Positions 36,669 through 46,466 of a stretch of DNA of 64,000 nucleotides are shown here, in pieces. This stretch comes from Lachnospiraceae bacterium NSJ-143 (GTDB lineage Bacteria; Bacillota; Clostridia; Lachnospirales; Anaerotignaceae). Made by a program: the position numbers and the translations under genes. The notes under the pieces are model-generated. The model did not search any database and was not told the origin of the DNA. It saw only the letters and a list, made by a program, of their open reading frames with translations. The DNA is taken from positions 124,001 to 188,000 of the forward strand of contig JALIFM010000004.1 in the NCBI GenBank assembly GCA_022867625.1. Reading direction: 5' to 3'. The first letter of the stretch is position 1, and each line of letters starts with the position of its first letter.

Positions 36669-37635
36669 AAGCATCCCTCAATCTCTCTTTTATTACCTCA
36701 GTATCAATGCCGTTGAGCTTTCCGTTAACAATTATCCTTACTGTTTTTACTTCTGTCTCCACTGCATAAATGTAAGCCAGCAGAGGTTCAACTGTAAGGC
36801 TTTTGTATTTAGCATCACGCATAAAAGCCATAAGATAATCGTCACAGGCCTTTTCAAAGACCGTAAAGCCCTCCTCCATTTTGGAAGCCAGAGCACTGTA
36901 AGCAGTTTCTTTAAAGCCGCCGGAGGTTCCCTCGGCGTTAAACGCCCGCTTAAACACATCAAGGCTTATGCTTCCGCCAGACACGTACACATTCTCAAAC
37001 TCGGTTACCGATTTGTTCATGTTCTTAAGCCGCGCAAAACTTTTGAGGTTTGTCAAATCACAAAGCGCATGGACATAGTCTGTTACAAACCTTATTCCGC
37101 TTTTTTCGGCAACCTTAAGCATATCCCTGAATGCGGCGTTGTCCATTACAGTATCAATTATCTGGCCATTCTGTGTTTTTGCGTAGCCGTCATATGCCGC
37201 GGTTATAGCGTCTGCCATTGTTTCTGTCAGCCTTCCATAGTTCTTGGTCTCAAAGGCTTCCTTTATTTCACCAACAGGTATAGCCGTTCCGCCTACCATA
37301 TATTTTTCACCGTCAACGCCGGATATATCCGATTTAACCAGAACCTTTAAATTCTGGTAGTCGTTTTTAAGAAGGAATACGTCTATAAAATTTTCCTTCG
37401 GCACAAGCTCCTTAACATCGGCATAAGCCTTGGCAAGCCGGCTTGAAAGGGCCTTTTCATAATTCTTGGCGTCTATGCTGCTTTCTCCGCCATACCCCGC
37501 CTCTGAAAGTATTTTAAATACCTCCGCCGCCGACCTTGACTCTATAAGCTGTGTATAGGTTTTTTCCGTGAGAAGGGAATTTTCAAGCATTCTGATTCGC
37601 GCTACGGCATAAGGATAAATTTTTTCACTTGCCAT
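36661..37635 (-). CDS. ntpC: V-type ATPase subunit C (NtpC, d-type)
   Basis: Funnel-shaped subunit joining the central stalk to the membrane ring, 324 residues, almost entirely helical. YPYAVARIRMLENSLLTEKTYTQLIES at the N-terminus and YIYAVETEVKTVRIIVNGKLNGI near the end are typical. AGGAGGTGCCATA precedes ATG 37635. Sequence conservation in this family is low and synteny supports the call. Confidence 0.92.
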   Translation of the reverse strand: MASEKIYPYAVARIRMLENSLLTEKTYTQLIESRSAAEVFKILSEAGYGGESSIDAKNYEKALSSRLAKAYADVKELVPKENFIDVFLLKNDYQNLKVLVKSDISGVDGEKYMVGGTAIPVGEIKEAFETKNYGRLTETMADAITAAYDGYAKTQNGQIIDTVMDNAAFRDMLKVAEKSGIRFVTDYVHALCDLTNLKSFARLKNMNKSVTEFENVYVSGGSISLDVFKRAFNAEGTSGGFKETAYSALASKMEEGFTVFEKACDDYLMAFMRDAKYKSLTVEPLLAYIYAVETEVKTVRIIVNGKLNGIDTEVIKERLRDAYV

Positions 37636-37647
37636 TATGGCACCTCC

Positions 37648-38211
37648 TTAAGCAAACAGTATGCCCGCTGCCAGCTGTAAAATATCTTCCCGTTCCACGG
37701 AAATAATCGATTTAAACGAGTAATTGTACTCAATATCGCCTTTTTTAACAACAAATCCGCCTTCAATATCCCTTACATCATCAGAAACGCAAAAGCCCAT
37801 ATCTGATACCTTTTTTCCAAAAGCGTCTTTATCTTTTTTTGAGAATATTATCTCTGAGCCTTCTTCTATATCAGCCCTTTTAATCATACCAATTATGACA
37901 TTTTCATATTCCGCACCGGTAAGTGAACCGAGCTTCTTTTCAGCCTCATCTAAAATTTCCTCAAGGCATTCCTGTTTTTGAGACAAAATAAGCTTTTTAG
38001 CCTGCATTTCAGCCGCAGATATTTCCTTTGCCGCAGCCTTCTGTGCCTCAAGAGACGCATTCTCGTCAAATTTGGCCTTTTCCTTGCCGGCTTTAGCTTT
38101 CGCGGCGGCTATAATTTCTTCCGCCTCCTCTTTAGCCTGAGCCCGCACTTCATCAGCCTGAGCCCTGGCATCGGAAAGTATTTTGTCTATCAAGTTCTGT
38201 CCGTCACCCAT
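37648..38211 (-). CDS. ntpE: V-type ATPase subunit E (peripheral stalk)
   Basis: Stator subunit, 187 residues. The N-terminal half is a charged alanine-rich coiled coil (AQADEVRAQAKEEAEEIIAAAKAKAGKE). The C-terminal half is the globular part (VISVEREDILQLAAGILF-like end). It pairs with subunit G/H. AAAGGAGGATAGGCTCCT precedes the ATG. Confidence 0.92.
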   Translation of the reverse strand: MGDGQNLIDKILSDARAQADEVRAQAKEEAEEIIAAAKAKAGKEKAKFDENASLEAQKAAAKEISAAEMQAKKLILSQKQECLEEILDEAEKKLGSLTGAEYENVIIGMIKRADIEEGSEIIFSKKDKDAFGKKVSDMGFCVSDDVRDIEGGFVVKKGDIEYNYSFKSIISVEREDILQLAAGILFA

Positions 38212-38258
38212 AGGAGCCTATCCTCCTTTTCAAATTTTTAACAAAAGAATTTTTCTTA

Positions 38259-38753
<495 letters not shown>

Positions 38754-40697
38754 TTATTTTTCCTCCTTTACTATTTCCACATACTTAGTCCTTCTGTTAA
38801 ACGGATTAAAGGCTGTTCCGCCGCCGTCAAAGAATTTTCCAAAAAACTCAACATACTGAAGCCTGCTTGAGTGAACAAATGTACCAAGCGTATTTATAGC
38901 AAGGTTAAATGTGTGCCCGATTATAAATACCACAACCATTACAATTACGCCGATAAATCCGCCGCCAACCATTTTGCCGAGAGTATTTATAACCTGAGAA
39001 ACAACACCTGTAGCAAGCCCCAAAGCAAGAAGCCTTGAATATGAAAGCACATCTGACAGATAGCTTGTTATGCCATAAAGGCTTCCAAGCCCTCCTGTAA
39101 CCTTGCCAATACCCTTTTTATGCCTTCCGCCTGTTATAAGTATTCCCACAACGCCTACAATAGTCATCCACTTTCCTATTTCAGACACAGCCGGCGATAT
39201 GCTTCCTCCAAGTGCAAACACTACAATTCCTATAAGCAGCAGATACCAGAGGAATATGTCGCATACAGCGTCAAGCGCCTGACCGTTTCTTATAAGCAGA
39301 TATGCCTTAAGCCCCATACCCACAAACAAGTGTATCGCACCAAGTATAAGCGAGAACACAAGAAGTGTCATTGGTTCCTGAACAGGATTAAACCACGCAG
39401 GGCTTATACCGAACATATCTCCAAACCAGCCGCCGAACATTACACCCCAGAAAAATGTGGATATTCCGCAGAACATAAACATTTTAACAAGCCGCTTCAT
39501 CATTCCCTCAAGCCTGAACATCTTAAGCAACATAAACGACCCTGCCGTAAGTATCAGTCCGTACGCAGCGTCTGAAAGCATAAGGCCGAAAAATATAAAA
39601 TAAAACGGCGCCAAAAACGGAGTAGGGTCTACATCGTTAACCGATGGTGTCGAGTACAAATCCGTAATGGCCTGAAAAGGCTCTGTAATTGAGTTCTGTT
39701 TTAGAAGTATTGGCATGCTCTCGCCCTTTTCAGGCATTGTTATCTCATAATAGCAGCCGTATTTATCCAGCAGTGCCTTAACCTCAGCCTCACACGATTT
39801 AACAAACCATCCGTCAAAATAAAACGTCTTGTCTGTCCTTAAAATATTAGAAAGTATCCTGTACCTGTCTCTTTCTATTATAAGGTCGTCATAGTAAAAC
39901 TCAAGAGAGCCTACGTTTTGAGACATATCTCTCAAGCCGTCCTCTTCTGACAAAAGCTCTTTTTTTACACCCTCAAGCTTCTCACTGCAAAGAGCTGTGT
40001 TTGCCTTAGCCGTTCCGGAAATATCCGCAAACGAAACCGGATTAAATCCTTCCTGCCTCAAAATAGTCAGAATATCGTCCTTATCCTCCTTAAGGCAGAC
40101 ACACACGGCATAAACTGTTTTATCATCTTTTGATACAACGCTTATTACTCCTCCGTTTCCCTCAGCCTGAAGCTTTGCTTCCAGTTCGCTCAGCGAAACA
40201 GTCTCCGGAATTGTGCCATGGATAACAGCCGCATATTTTGTTTCCTTCATCTCAAGAGGAAATTCATAATCAAGCCATGGCTTAAGCTCGCTTAATTCTG
40301 TTATAAGGTTGTTTTCCTCCGATTTAAGGTAGAGGACCTTTTTATACTTTTCATTTACAGCTATAGCGAATTTTTCAGTCTCATCCGGTGCAGAGTTCTT
40401 TTCCTCAAATTCCGATTCACTGACAGGCTTGCGGCATTTGATAAAAGGCTTTTTACCTGTAAAATATTTGTCGAGTACTTCTATAGCCGATGAAACCTCA
40501 GAAATCTTAACATCGGCGTTAAGTCCGGCATTTGAATCGGAATCACGCTTAATCAAAGCAGCCCATTGAGAATCCAGAAGCTTTTCGTCCTGAGAATTAA
40601 TCTCGCAAACTCCAAGAGCCATAAGGTCTCTCAGAATATCAGGCTTATTGTCGTTGAGGCCTATGACGCTGAGCTTACTCATATCAACTATCGCCAT
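38754..40697 (-). CDS. ntpI: V-type ATPase subunit I (a subunit)
   Basis: Membrane stator carrying the ion half-channels, 647 residues. The N-terminal half (to about 330) is soluble and rich in coiled coil. The C-terminal half has 7-8 membrane helices, including PFYFIFFGLMLSDAAYGLI, LSDVLSYSRLLALGLATGVV (with the key arginine) and GHTFNLAINTLGTFVHSSRLQYVEFFGKF. ATG 40697 overlaps the upstream small subunit gene by 14 nt, and ntpK follows without a gap. Confidence 0.97.
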   Translation of the reverse strand: MAIVDMSKLSVIGLNDNKPDILRDLMALGVCEINSQDEKLLDSQWAALIKRDSDSNAGLNADVKISEVSSAIEVLDKYFTGKKPFIKCRKPVSESEFEEKNSAPDETEKFAIAVNEKYKKVLYLKSEENNLITELSELKPWLDYEFPLEMKETKYAAVIHGTIPETVSLSELEAKLQAEGNGGVISVVSKDDKTVYAVCVCLKEDKDDILTILRQEGFNPVSFADISGTAKANTALCSEKLEGVKKELLSEEDGLRDMSQNVGSLEFYYDDLIIERDRYRILSNILRTDKTFYFDGWFVKSCEAEVKALLDKYGCYYEITMPEKGESMPILLKQNSITEPFQAITDLYSTPSVNDVDPTPFLAPFYFIFFGLMLSDAAYGLILTAGSFMLLKMFRLEGMMKRLVKMFMFCGISTFFWGVMFGGWFGDMFGISPAWFNPVQEPMTLLVFSLILGAIHLFVGMGLKAYLLIRNGQALDAVCDIFLWYLLLIGIVVFALGGSISPAVSEIGKWMTIVGVVGILITGGRHKKGIGKVTGGLGSLYGITSYLSDVLSYSRLLALGLATGVVSQVINTLGKMVGGGFIGVIVMVVVFIIGHTFNLAINTLGTFVHSSRLQYVEFFGKFFDGGGTAFNPFNRRTKYVEIVKEEK

Positions 40698-41010
40698 TTA
40701 TACCCACAACCTTTCCAATGACAGCCTCAACCGCCTTCTGCCTGTTTTTTTCAGCTGTCGCTTTTACCTGCTTACAGACATCGCCGGCTCCGGCCAAAAT
40801 TTTGTCCACCTCCGGCTTGGTTCCTTCCACCGCTTTGGCAACAGCCTTTTTCTCATCTGACTTGGCGCTGCGTCTCACTTCGGCAATCAAAGCATCTGCA
40901 TTCGCTCTCGCGTCGGCCTTAATCTTCTGGGCATCAGCGTAAGCTTCGGCTTTAATGGAATCTATTTCATTCTCAGCCTCAACAATATTTTTGATTACTT
41001 CAAAAGCCAT
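40684..41010 (-). CDS. ntpF: V-type ATPase subunit G/H (NtpF, peripheral stalk)
   Basis: First gene of the operon, 108 residues. MAFEVIKNIVEAENEIDSIKAEAYADAQKIKADARANADAL is an alanine-rich amphipathic coiled coil, as in the G/H stalk partner of subunit E. ATG 41010 follows AGAGGTGATTAGA. The open frame continues upstream to 41253, but that part is leader sequence. Confidence 0.85.
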   Translation of the reverse strand: MAFEVIKNIVEAENEIDSIKAEAYADAQKIKADARANADALIAEVRRSAKSDEKKAVAKAVEGTKPEVDKILAGAGDVCKQVKATAEKNRQKAVEAVIGKVVGINGDS

Positions 41011-41352
41011 TCTAATCACCTCTCTTGTATAGGCCGCATCTGCATCGCGAATATAACTAATACAAATACGGCGAAATGGCGGGATTACTGTTAAAATTTT
41101 ATATAAACATAAATCCCAGTTCTTTATATTTATCCGATTTAACGGAAAAAATATACCTTTTAGAAAAGATATTGCAAATAACTTTAAAGTCTTATGGAAA
41201 AATATATCTGTTGTTAATTTTTTAACCAGTTTTGCTTCAAAAACTAATATCATCTCGTTTTCGCGAAATGTGATACTATTTGTAAATATCGCTTAATTTT
41301 ATTAAATATTTTCACGTTTTATATATATATATTTTAGTTTTTACAATGTTTA
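41011..41352 (-). other. Long untranslated leader of the V-ATPase operon
   Basis: About 335 nt separate the predicted transcription start (near 41346) from ntpF. It is AT-rich and contains a small palindrome, TTTCGCGAAA, at 41259-41268. I recognise no riboswitch or terminator in it. An in-frame extension of ntpF through this region has no family similarity. Confidence 0.4.
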
Positions 41353-41381
41353 ATTATAAATTAATTAACTGCTTTTGTCAA
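41353..41381 (-). promoter_or_regulatory. Consensus sigma-A promoter of the V-ATPase operon
   Basis: Minus strand: TTGACA (41381-41376), exactly 17 nt, TATAAT (41358-41353). Both hexamers are perfect. Confidence 0.8.
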
Positions 41382-41700
41382 CATATAAACCATTTTACGC
41401 TTTTTTTCAGCAGTAAAAATAAAACCTCAACATTTTTTTACCTTCATCTTTTCATTTGTTACAAAATTAACTATTAAGCATTGATTTATGCCTAAAACTG
41501 TATTTCTACTATAGACTTTGAAACACTTAATAAAAAGGCAGTTGAAATAAAAAAAAGTGTATTCAAAAAGTATGCTCATTTCAAAGAAGTATGAAAAATG
41601 TACCTTTTTATAAACAATAATTTTATTTTGTCCATTATTAGCATATAATAATAAATAAATTACTGTTTCTTACACAGTATTGCCATATAATTAAAATAAA
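41382..41700. other. AT-rich intergenic stretch without recognised features
   Basis: Between the V-ATPase promoter and the tsaD terminator. The sequence is strongly AT-rich on both strands. I found no open frame with a ribosome binding site, no tRNA and no clear hairpin. Confidence 0.5.
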
Positions 41701-41735
41701 TAAAACCCCGCTGTATACAAAAATAACAACAGGGT
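41701..41735 (-). terminator. Terminator after tsaD
   Basis: ACCCCGCTG (41705-41713) pairs with CAACAGGGT (41727-41735), with two wobble pairs, and is followed on the minus strand by TTTTATTTATT. Confidence 0.75.
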
Positions 41736-41748
41736 TTTTGTTAATCAA

Positions 41749-42777
41749 TTATCTTTCGCCAAGTTTGAGGTTTGGATTGGCATTGAGGTCAAGACCGCTT
41801 CTTGCACCTTTTATATACTCATAATAGCCGGCTGAGGCTATCATGGCGGCATTGTCAGTGCAGAAAACCGGCTCAGGCACATTTAATGAAAATCCGTTTT
41901 CATCGCACAGGATTCTCATCTTTTTTCGCAATTCCGTATTTGAAGATACCCCTCCTGCCATGGCAACTTTTTTAACTCCTTTATATTTTGCGGCTTTAAT
42001 CGTTTTGGCTGTGAGTACATCTATAACCGCGTTCTGAAAAGATGCAGCTACATCGTTTGGGTTTATTTCCTCGCCAAGCATCTTCTTCTTATTTAAATAG
42101 TTAAGCACAGCCGATTTAAGTCCGCTGAAACTGAAATCAAAACTTTCCTCCTCAAGAAAAACTCTTGGGAATTCAATAGCTTTGCTGTCTCCCAGCTTTG
42201 CGGCAGCATCTATTTTTGGCCCTCCGGGATATCCCATGCCTATAGCTCTTGCCACTTTGTCATACGCCTCGCCTGCGGCATCGTCTCTTGTTCTTCCCAG
42301 TATCTCGAAATCACTGTAGCTCTTTACATATAACAGGTGCGAATGGCCTCCGGACACAACAAGAGCGACATACGGCGGCTCAAATTCCGGGTCCTGTATA
42401 TAATTTGCGCATATATGCCCCTCTATATGGTTAACACCCACCAGCGGCTTACCCAACGCATATGCCAGTGCCTTTGCCTCCGAAACTCCCACAAGCAGAG
42501 CACCCACAAGCCCGGGGCCGTATGTCACGGCTATCGCGTCTATTTCACTGAATGCAACCCCCGCTTCTTTAAGCGCACTGTCAATAACCCAGTCAATATT
42601 CTCTATATGTTTTCTTGAAGCTATTTCAGGCACAACACCGCCGTAAACTGTGTGAACAGCTATCTGTGATGAGATAATGTTGCTCATCACAATCCTTCCG
42701 TTTTTCACAACTGATGCGGCAGTCTCGTCACAGGAGCTTTCAATACCCAATATCAATATATCATCCTTTGTTTCCAT
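41749..42777 (-). CDS. tsaD: tRNA N6-adenosine threonylcarbamoyltransferase
   Basis: Transfers the threonylcarbamoyl group to A37 of ANN-decoding tRNAs, with TsaB and TsaE (not in this window). 342 residues. [16 protein letters not shown], the metal-binding HIEGH ([11 protein letters not shown]), SGGHSHL and [10 protein letters not shown] are diagnostic. AGGAGGATAGAT precedes the ATG. It lies 29 bp after rnz, so the two may be cotranscribed. Confidence 0.98.
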   Translation of the reverse strand: METKDDILILGIESSCDETAASVVKNGRIVMSNIISSQIAVHTVYGGVVPEIASRKHIENIDWVIDSALKEAGVAFSEIDAIAVTYGPGLVGALLVGVSEAKALAYALGKPLVGVNHIEGHICANYIQDPEFEPPYVALVVSGGHSHLLYVKSYSDFEILGRTRDDAAGEAYDKVARAIGMGYPGGPKIDAAAKLGDSKAIEFPRVFLEEESFDFSFSGLKSAVLNYLNKKKMLGEEINPNDVAASFQNAVIDVLTAKTIKAAKYKGVKKVAMAGGVSSNTELRKKMRILCDENGFSLNVPEPVFCTDNAAMIASAGYYEYIKGARSGLDLNANPNLKLGER

Positions 42778-42806
42778 ATCTATCCTCCTGCGTTACACGC
42801 ATAATT

Positions 42807-43715
42807 TCATTCGTCAAAATAAATTGTTTTTCCCATTCCATCGTAACCAACAACTGTATTTTCAAATATATCAGACGCACAGCTTATCCACTCCCCAGGC
42901 TCAGAAAGCGAAGGGCTGAAATGTGTAAGCCACAGCTCTTTGACACCAGCCCTTACAGCTGTGCCAGCAGCCTCAGAAAAAAGCATATGCTTATTTTCGA
43001 GTGCCTTTGACTTTTTGCTGTCATCAGCGTACATGCCCTCACATATAAACAAATCCGAATCCTTTGCAAAGGGCGCCAATTCGTCATACGGCCTGCTGTC
43101 AGTACAATAAGTCAGTTTAATGCCCTTTCTTTCGGTACCCATAACCATATCAGAGGTATATACTGCACCGTTAAGCTCAAGCATTCCTTCCTTTTGAAGT
43201 ACAGACCACATTTTTTTAGGAATATCCAGTTTCTTTGCCTTCTCAGCGTCAAACCTTCCTCTGCGCCTTACTAAAAAGCTGTATGAATAACATTTTACCG
43301 AGTGAACCGCCGAGACAAACGATACATCTATACCGTTTAAATTAATTGTCCCGCTCGTTTCTTCCAGCTCGGTATATTCAATATCATAAGGTATATCCTG
43401 TGCTATGCGCATCAACCCCTCAACTATATACCTAAGGCCCTTTGGACCTATAAGCCTGAGAGGTTCTGTCCTTCCGGCATTTGCTATGGCAAGAAGCATA
43501 CCGACTAATCCGGATATGTGGTCGGCATGATAGTGGGTAAACAGTATACAGTCTATTGCCTTAAATCCCCACCCGATTTTTTTCAGCGAAACCTGTGTGC
43601 CTTCCCCGCAGTCAACAAGCATAAGCCTGCCGTTAAAGCGAAGCAGCATAGAAGAAAGGAACCTTTCCGGCATTGGCATCATTCCGCCGGTTCCTACCAA
43701 TACAATATCAAGCAT
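42807..43715 (-). CDS. rnz: Ribonuclease Z
   Basis: Endonuclease that matures tRNA 3' ends, 302 residues. The metallo-beta-lactamase motif is THYHADHISGL. GTGGMMPMPERFLSSMLLR and DCGEGTQ match the rnz N-terminus, and LTHFSPS is near the end. The three tRNA genes immediately upstream lack an encoded CCA, which is the class of substrate this enzyme processes. The upstream tRNA unit has its own terminator. Confidence 0.96.
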   Translation of the reverse strand: MLDIVLVGTGGMMPMPERFLSSMLLRFNGRLMLVDCGEGTQVSLKKIGWGFKAIDCILFTHYHADHISGLVGMLLAIANAGRTEPLRLIGPKGLRYIVEGLMRIAQDIPYDIEYTELEETSGTINLNGIDVSFVSAVHSVKCYSYSFLVRRRGRFDAEKAKKLDIPKKMWSVLQKEGMLELNGAVYTSDMVMGTERKGIKLTYCTDSRPYDELAPFAKDSDLFICEGMYADDSKKSKALENKHMLFSEAAGTAVRAGVKELWLTHFSPSLSEPGEWISCASDIFENTVVGYDGMGKTIYFDE

Positions 43716-43756
43716 ATCATCATTCCTCAGACAAATTAATCAAAACTAACGGTATA

Positions 43757-43793
43757 TAAAGAAAAAGTCTGATTTTGTATACAAAATCAGACT
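43757..43793 (-). terminator. Terminator of the tRNA unit
   Basis: A perfect 28-bp palindrome (43766-43793; arm AGTCTGATTTTGTA) is followed on the minus strand by T5. The loop cannot be zero, so the central pairs open. Confidence 0.85.
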
Positions 43794-43799
43794 GACAAA

Positions 43800-43871
43800 C
43801 TAGGGTAGCAGGATTTGAACCTGCGAATGACGGAATCAGAATCCGTTGCCTTACCGCTTGGCGATACCCCA
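43800..43871 (-). tRNA. tRNA-Gln (anticodon CTG)
   Basis: The minus strand folds into a standard cloverleaf. Acceptor TGGGGTA/TACCCTA, anticodon stem ACGGA/TCCGT with loop TTCTGAT, T-loop GGTTCGAATCC. The anticodon read is CTG. No CCA is encoded. U1-A72 is the usual first pair of bacterial tRNA-Gln. Confidence 0.93.
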
Positions 43872-43878
43872 ACATAAA

Positions 43879-43950
43879 AGCGCGAAACGAGATTCGAACT
43901 CGCGGCCCTCGCCTTGGCAAGGCGATGCTCTACCACTGAGCCATTCGCGC
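43879..43950 (-). tRNA. tRNA-Gly (anticodon GCC)
   Basis: Acceptor GCGCGAA/TTCGCGC, anticodon stem TCGCC/GGCGA with loop TTGCCAA, T-loop AGTTCGAATCT. No encoded CCA. It is 7 nt from the tRNA-Gln gene and 12 nt from tRNA-Leu, in one transcript. Confidence 0.95.
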
Positions 43951-43962
43951 GTATATAAATTA

Positions 43963-44047
43963 TGCAGTCGAGGGGACTTGAACCCCTACCCAGTTTACCC
44001 GGACTAGATCCTTAGTCTAGCGCGTATGCCAATTCCGCCACGACTGC
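43963..44047 (-). tRNA. tRNA-Leu (anticodon AAG)
   Basis: A class II tRNA with a long variable arm. Acceptor GCAGTCG/CGACTGC, anticodon stem CTAGA/TCTAG with loop CTAAGGA, giving anticodon AAG. The usual relatives have loop CTTAGGA (TAG) or GAG at this position. A34 would normally need deamination to inosine. No encoded CCA. It is the first gene of the three-tRNA unit. Confidence 0.92.
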
Positions 44048-44070
44048 ATATATTAACTTTTGCGATATGT

Positions 44071-44099
44071 ATTTTACCATTAATTCTATTATAAGTCAA
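44071..44099 (-). promoter_or_regulatory. Predicted promoter of the tRNA unit
   Basis: Minus strand: TTGACT (44099-44094), 17 nt, TAAAAT (44076-44071). The start would be about 15-20 nt ahead of tRNA-Leu. Confidence 0.7.
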
Positions 44100-44222
44100 T
44101 ATGTTTTTCCAATAAATCTCACACCTGTGCAAAATATAAGTTTCTTTACTATATCCTTAATTTTACTGAAATATCTCGACTTTTAGCCTGTTAAATATTA
44201 ATATAAATATGAGGTGATTTTA

Positions 44223-45038
44223 ATGAAAAAATTTATGACAGTTATTTTATCCGCCGCTTTGGCTTTATCCACAGCAGCAAGTGCCTACTCTCAGGATAAG
44301 GCTATTGAAAATCCATATAATCAGACCATTCATTGTCCTATACTTACATATCACGATGTTACCACAGATATCAATAAAATAACAGACTGGACTGTGACAT
44401 CTGAAAAATTTGAAAACGACATCAAAACACTTTTAGAAAATAATTACACACCAATATTCACAAAGGACCTTCAGGCTGGTATTGAAGGTCGTGAGCAGCT
44501 TCCTGACAATCCTGTTATACTTCAGTTTGACGATGGTTACTCTTCCCTTTACGAGCTTGCTTTTCCTATTCTCCATAAATACGGGGTAAAGGCAGAAGTC
44601 TATATTATAACCGACTATACCAAAGATGTACCATACGAACACAGCAACAATAAATTTCTCAGCTGGCCTCAGCTCAAGCTCATGGAAGATAGCGGCCTTG
44701 TCTGTGTTGGGCTTCACGGAAAAAGCCATGAAGCAGTAGTAAACGGCTTTTCCGATGAAAAAATCAAGTCTGACTTCAGTGCAGCTTGGGAGGAGATTCA
44801 AAACAATCTTGGCGACCACCCAAAATACTATGTATACCCAAACGGATTATTTAACGCCAATACTCTGCGCTCAATTAAAGAAGCCGGTGCCGATATACAG
44901 TTTATATGGGTCTGGAACCTCTCAAACGCAGTTAAACAGTATAATGTACAGCCAAGAACCAATGTAGGCGGCACAACAGATATACTGACAGCTGTATCAA
45001 ATTATACTGATGTATTGAAAGTTAAGCTTAAACACTGA
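44223..45038 (+). CDS. Secreted polysaccharide deacetylase (NodB-like)
   Basis: Exported carbohydrate esterase 4-type protein, 271 residues. The signal peptide is MKKFMTVILSAALALSTAASA. Catalytic motif 1 is QFDDGY with the metal aspartate, motif 2 is LHGKSHE with the two histidines, and motif 3 is reduced to YPNG. LTYHDV near residue 37 is typical. The likely substrate is peptidoglycan or another N-acetylated glycan. ATG 44223 lies 6 nt after GAGGTG; GTG 44214 is inside that site. It is the only plus-strand gene between the tRNA unit and tuf. Confidence 0.88.
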   Translation: MKKFMTVILSAALALSTAASAYSQDKAIENPYNQTIHCPILTYHDVTTDINKITDWTVTSEKFENDIKTLLENNYTPIFTKDLQAGIEGREQLPDNPVILQFDDGYSSLYELAFPILHKYGVKAEVYIITDYTKDVPYEHSNNKFLSWPQLKLMEDSGLVCVGLHGKSHEAVVNGFSDEKIKSDFSAAWEEIQNNLGDHPKYYVYPNGLFNANTLRSIKEAGADIQFIWVWNLSNAVKQYNVQPRTNVGGTTDILTAVSNYTDVLKVKLKH

Positions 45039-45058
45039 ATACCTGTAAATTAGCTCTT

Positions 45059-45082
45059 AAAGTCTCTGTCAGTGACTTTTTT
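45059..45082 (+). terminator. Terminator after the deacetylase gene
   Basis: AAAGTC/GACTTT (45059-45064 with 45074-45079) followed by further T residues. Confidence 0.5.
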
Positions 45083-45089
45083 GTATAAC

Positions 45090-45116
45090 AAAAGCGTGCG
45101 GTTAAACCGCACGCTT
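45090..45116 (-). terminator. Terminator after tuf
   Basis: AAGCGTGCGGTT/AACCGCACGCTT around one base (45092-45116) is followed on the minus strand by T4. Confidence 0.82.
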
Positions 45117-45138
45117 AAATTGCAAATAATCTTATAAA

Positions 45139-46332
45139 TTACTCAACAATCTCTGTAACAGAACCAGCGCCTACAGTCCTGCCGCCCTCACGGATAGCAA
45201 AACGAAGACCTAAGTTCATAGCAACAGGTGTGATAAGCTCTACTGACATCTCAACATTGTCGCCAGGCATGCACATTTCTGTACCCTCTGGAAGGTTGAT
45301 AACGCCTGTAACGTCTGTTGTTCTGAAGTAGAACTGTGGACGATAGTTGTTGAAGAAAGGAGTATGACGTCCACCCTCTTCTTTGCTCAATACGTAAACC
45401 TGAGCTTTGAATTTTGTATGAGGTGTGATTGAGCCAGGTTTAGCAAGAACCTGTCCTCTCTGGATTTCATCTCTCTGAACACCACGGAGAAGAACACCGA
45501 TGTTGTCTCCAGCCTCAGCCTGGTCAAGCATCTTTCTGAACATCTCAACGCCTGTAACAACAACTTTCTTTCTTTCCTCTGTAAGACCAACGATTTCAAC
45601 CTCGTCAGATACTTTAAGGATACCAGCCTCAACTCTACCAGTTGCAACTGTACCACGACCTGTGATTGTGAATACGTCCTCAACAGGCATGATGAAAGGC
45701 TTATCAACATCCCTCTTAGGCTCTGGGATATACTCGTCAATTGTGTGCATAAGCTCAAGGATAGCATCTCCCCATTTGCTTGATGGGTCCTGAAGAGCCT
45801 GATAAGCTGAACCTCTGATGATAGGAATATCATCACCTGGGAATTCATACTCGCTGAGAAGCTCTCTGATTTCCATCTCTACAAGGTCAAGAAGCTCCTC
45901 ATCGTCAACCATATCGCATTTGTTCATGAATACAACGATATAAGGAACACCAACCTGCCTTGAAAGAAGGATATGCTCTCTTGTCTGAGCCATAGGTCCG
46001 TCTGTAGCAGCAACAACAAGTATAGCGCCGTCCATCTGAGCAGCACCAGTAATCATGTTCTTTACGTAGTCAGCATGGCCTGGGCAGTCAACGTGAGCGT
46101 AATGCCTTGTCTCTGTCTCATACTCAACGTGAGCTGTAGAAATTGTGATACCTCTTTCTCTTTCCTCAGGAGCTTTGTCGATATTATCGAAAGCTACAGC
46201 CTCACCAAAGCCTAATCTCTCATGAAGAGTCTTTGTGATAGCAGCTGTTAATGTTGTCTTGCCGTGGTCAACGTGACCTATTGTACCAATGTTAACATGT
46301 GGTTTGTTTCTCTCAAATTTTGCCTTTGCCAT
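45139..46332 (-). CDS. tuf: Elongation factor Tu
   Basis: GTPase that delivers aminoacyl-tRNA to the ribosome, 397 residues. The P-loop is [21 protein letters not shown] and NKCDMVDD complete the G motifs. [12 protein letters not shown] opens domain 3. AGGAGGACTATTAAA precedes ATG 46332. It follows fusA in the str operon but also has its own strong promoter at 46403-46431. Confidence 0.99.
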   Translation of the reverse strand: MAKAKFERNKPHVNIGTIGHVDHGKTTLTAAITKTLHERLGFGEAVAFDNIDKAPEERERGITISTAHVEYETETRHYAHVDCPGHADYVKNMITGAAQMDGAILVVAATDGPMAQTREHILLSRQVGVPYIVVFMNKCDMVDDEELLDLVEMEIRELLSEYEFPGDDIPIIRGSAYQALQDPSSKWGDAILELMHTIDEYIPEPKRDVDKPFIMPVEDVFTITGRGTVATGRVEAGILKVSDEVEIVGLTEERKKVVVTGVEMFRKMLDQAEAGDNIGVLLRGVQRDEIQRGQVLAKPGSITPHTKFKAQVYVLSKEEGGRHTPFFNNYRPQFYFRTTDVTGVINLPEGTEMCMPGDNVEMSVELITPVAMNLGLRFAIREGGRTVGAGSVTEIVE

Positions 46333-46402
46333 TTTAATAGTCCTCCTTTAAATTTGCGGTTTCGCTTAAAGACCTGCCAAAACGGCAGATACTATCAAAC
46401 TA

Positions 46403-46431
46403 ATTATATTAAATAAGACATGCTTTTGCAA
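46403..46431 (-). promoter_or_regulatory. Predicted internal promoter of tuf
   Basis: Minus strand: TTGCAA (46431-46426), 17 nt, TATAAT (46408-46403). A small CTGCC/GGCAG hairpin lies downstream in the tuf leader. Confidence 0.6.
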
Positions 46432-46466
46432 TACTTTTTTGCCAGTATTATGCATACATGACTCTA

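Noticed and set aside
36532-37350. 272-codon plus-strand open frame opposite V-ATPase subunits F and C
   Set aside because: Antisense shadow of conserved coding sequence; composition is unlike a real protein.
41011-41253. N-terminal extension of the V-ATPase G/H subunit
   Set aside because: AT-rich leader with no family similarity; AGAGGTGATTAGA marks ATG 41010 as the start.
41011-41352. Known riboswitch in the V-ATPase leader
   Set aside because: I compared it by eye with common riboswitch cores and found none; left only as a long leader.
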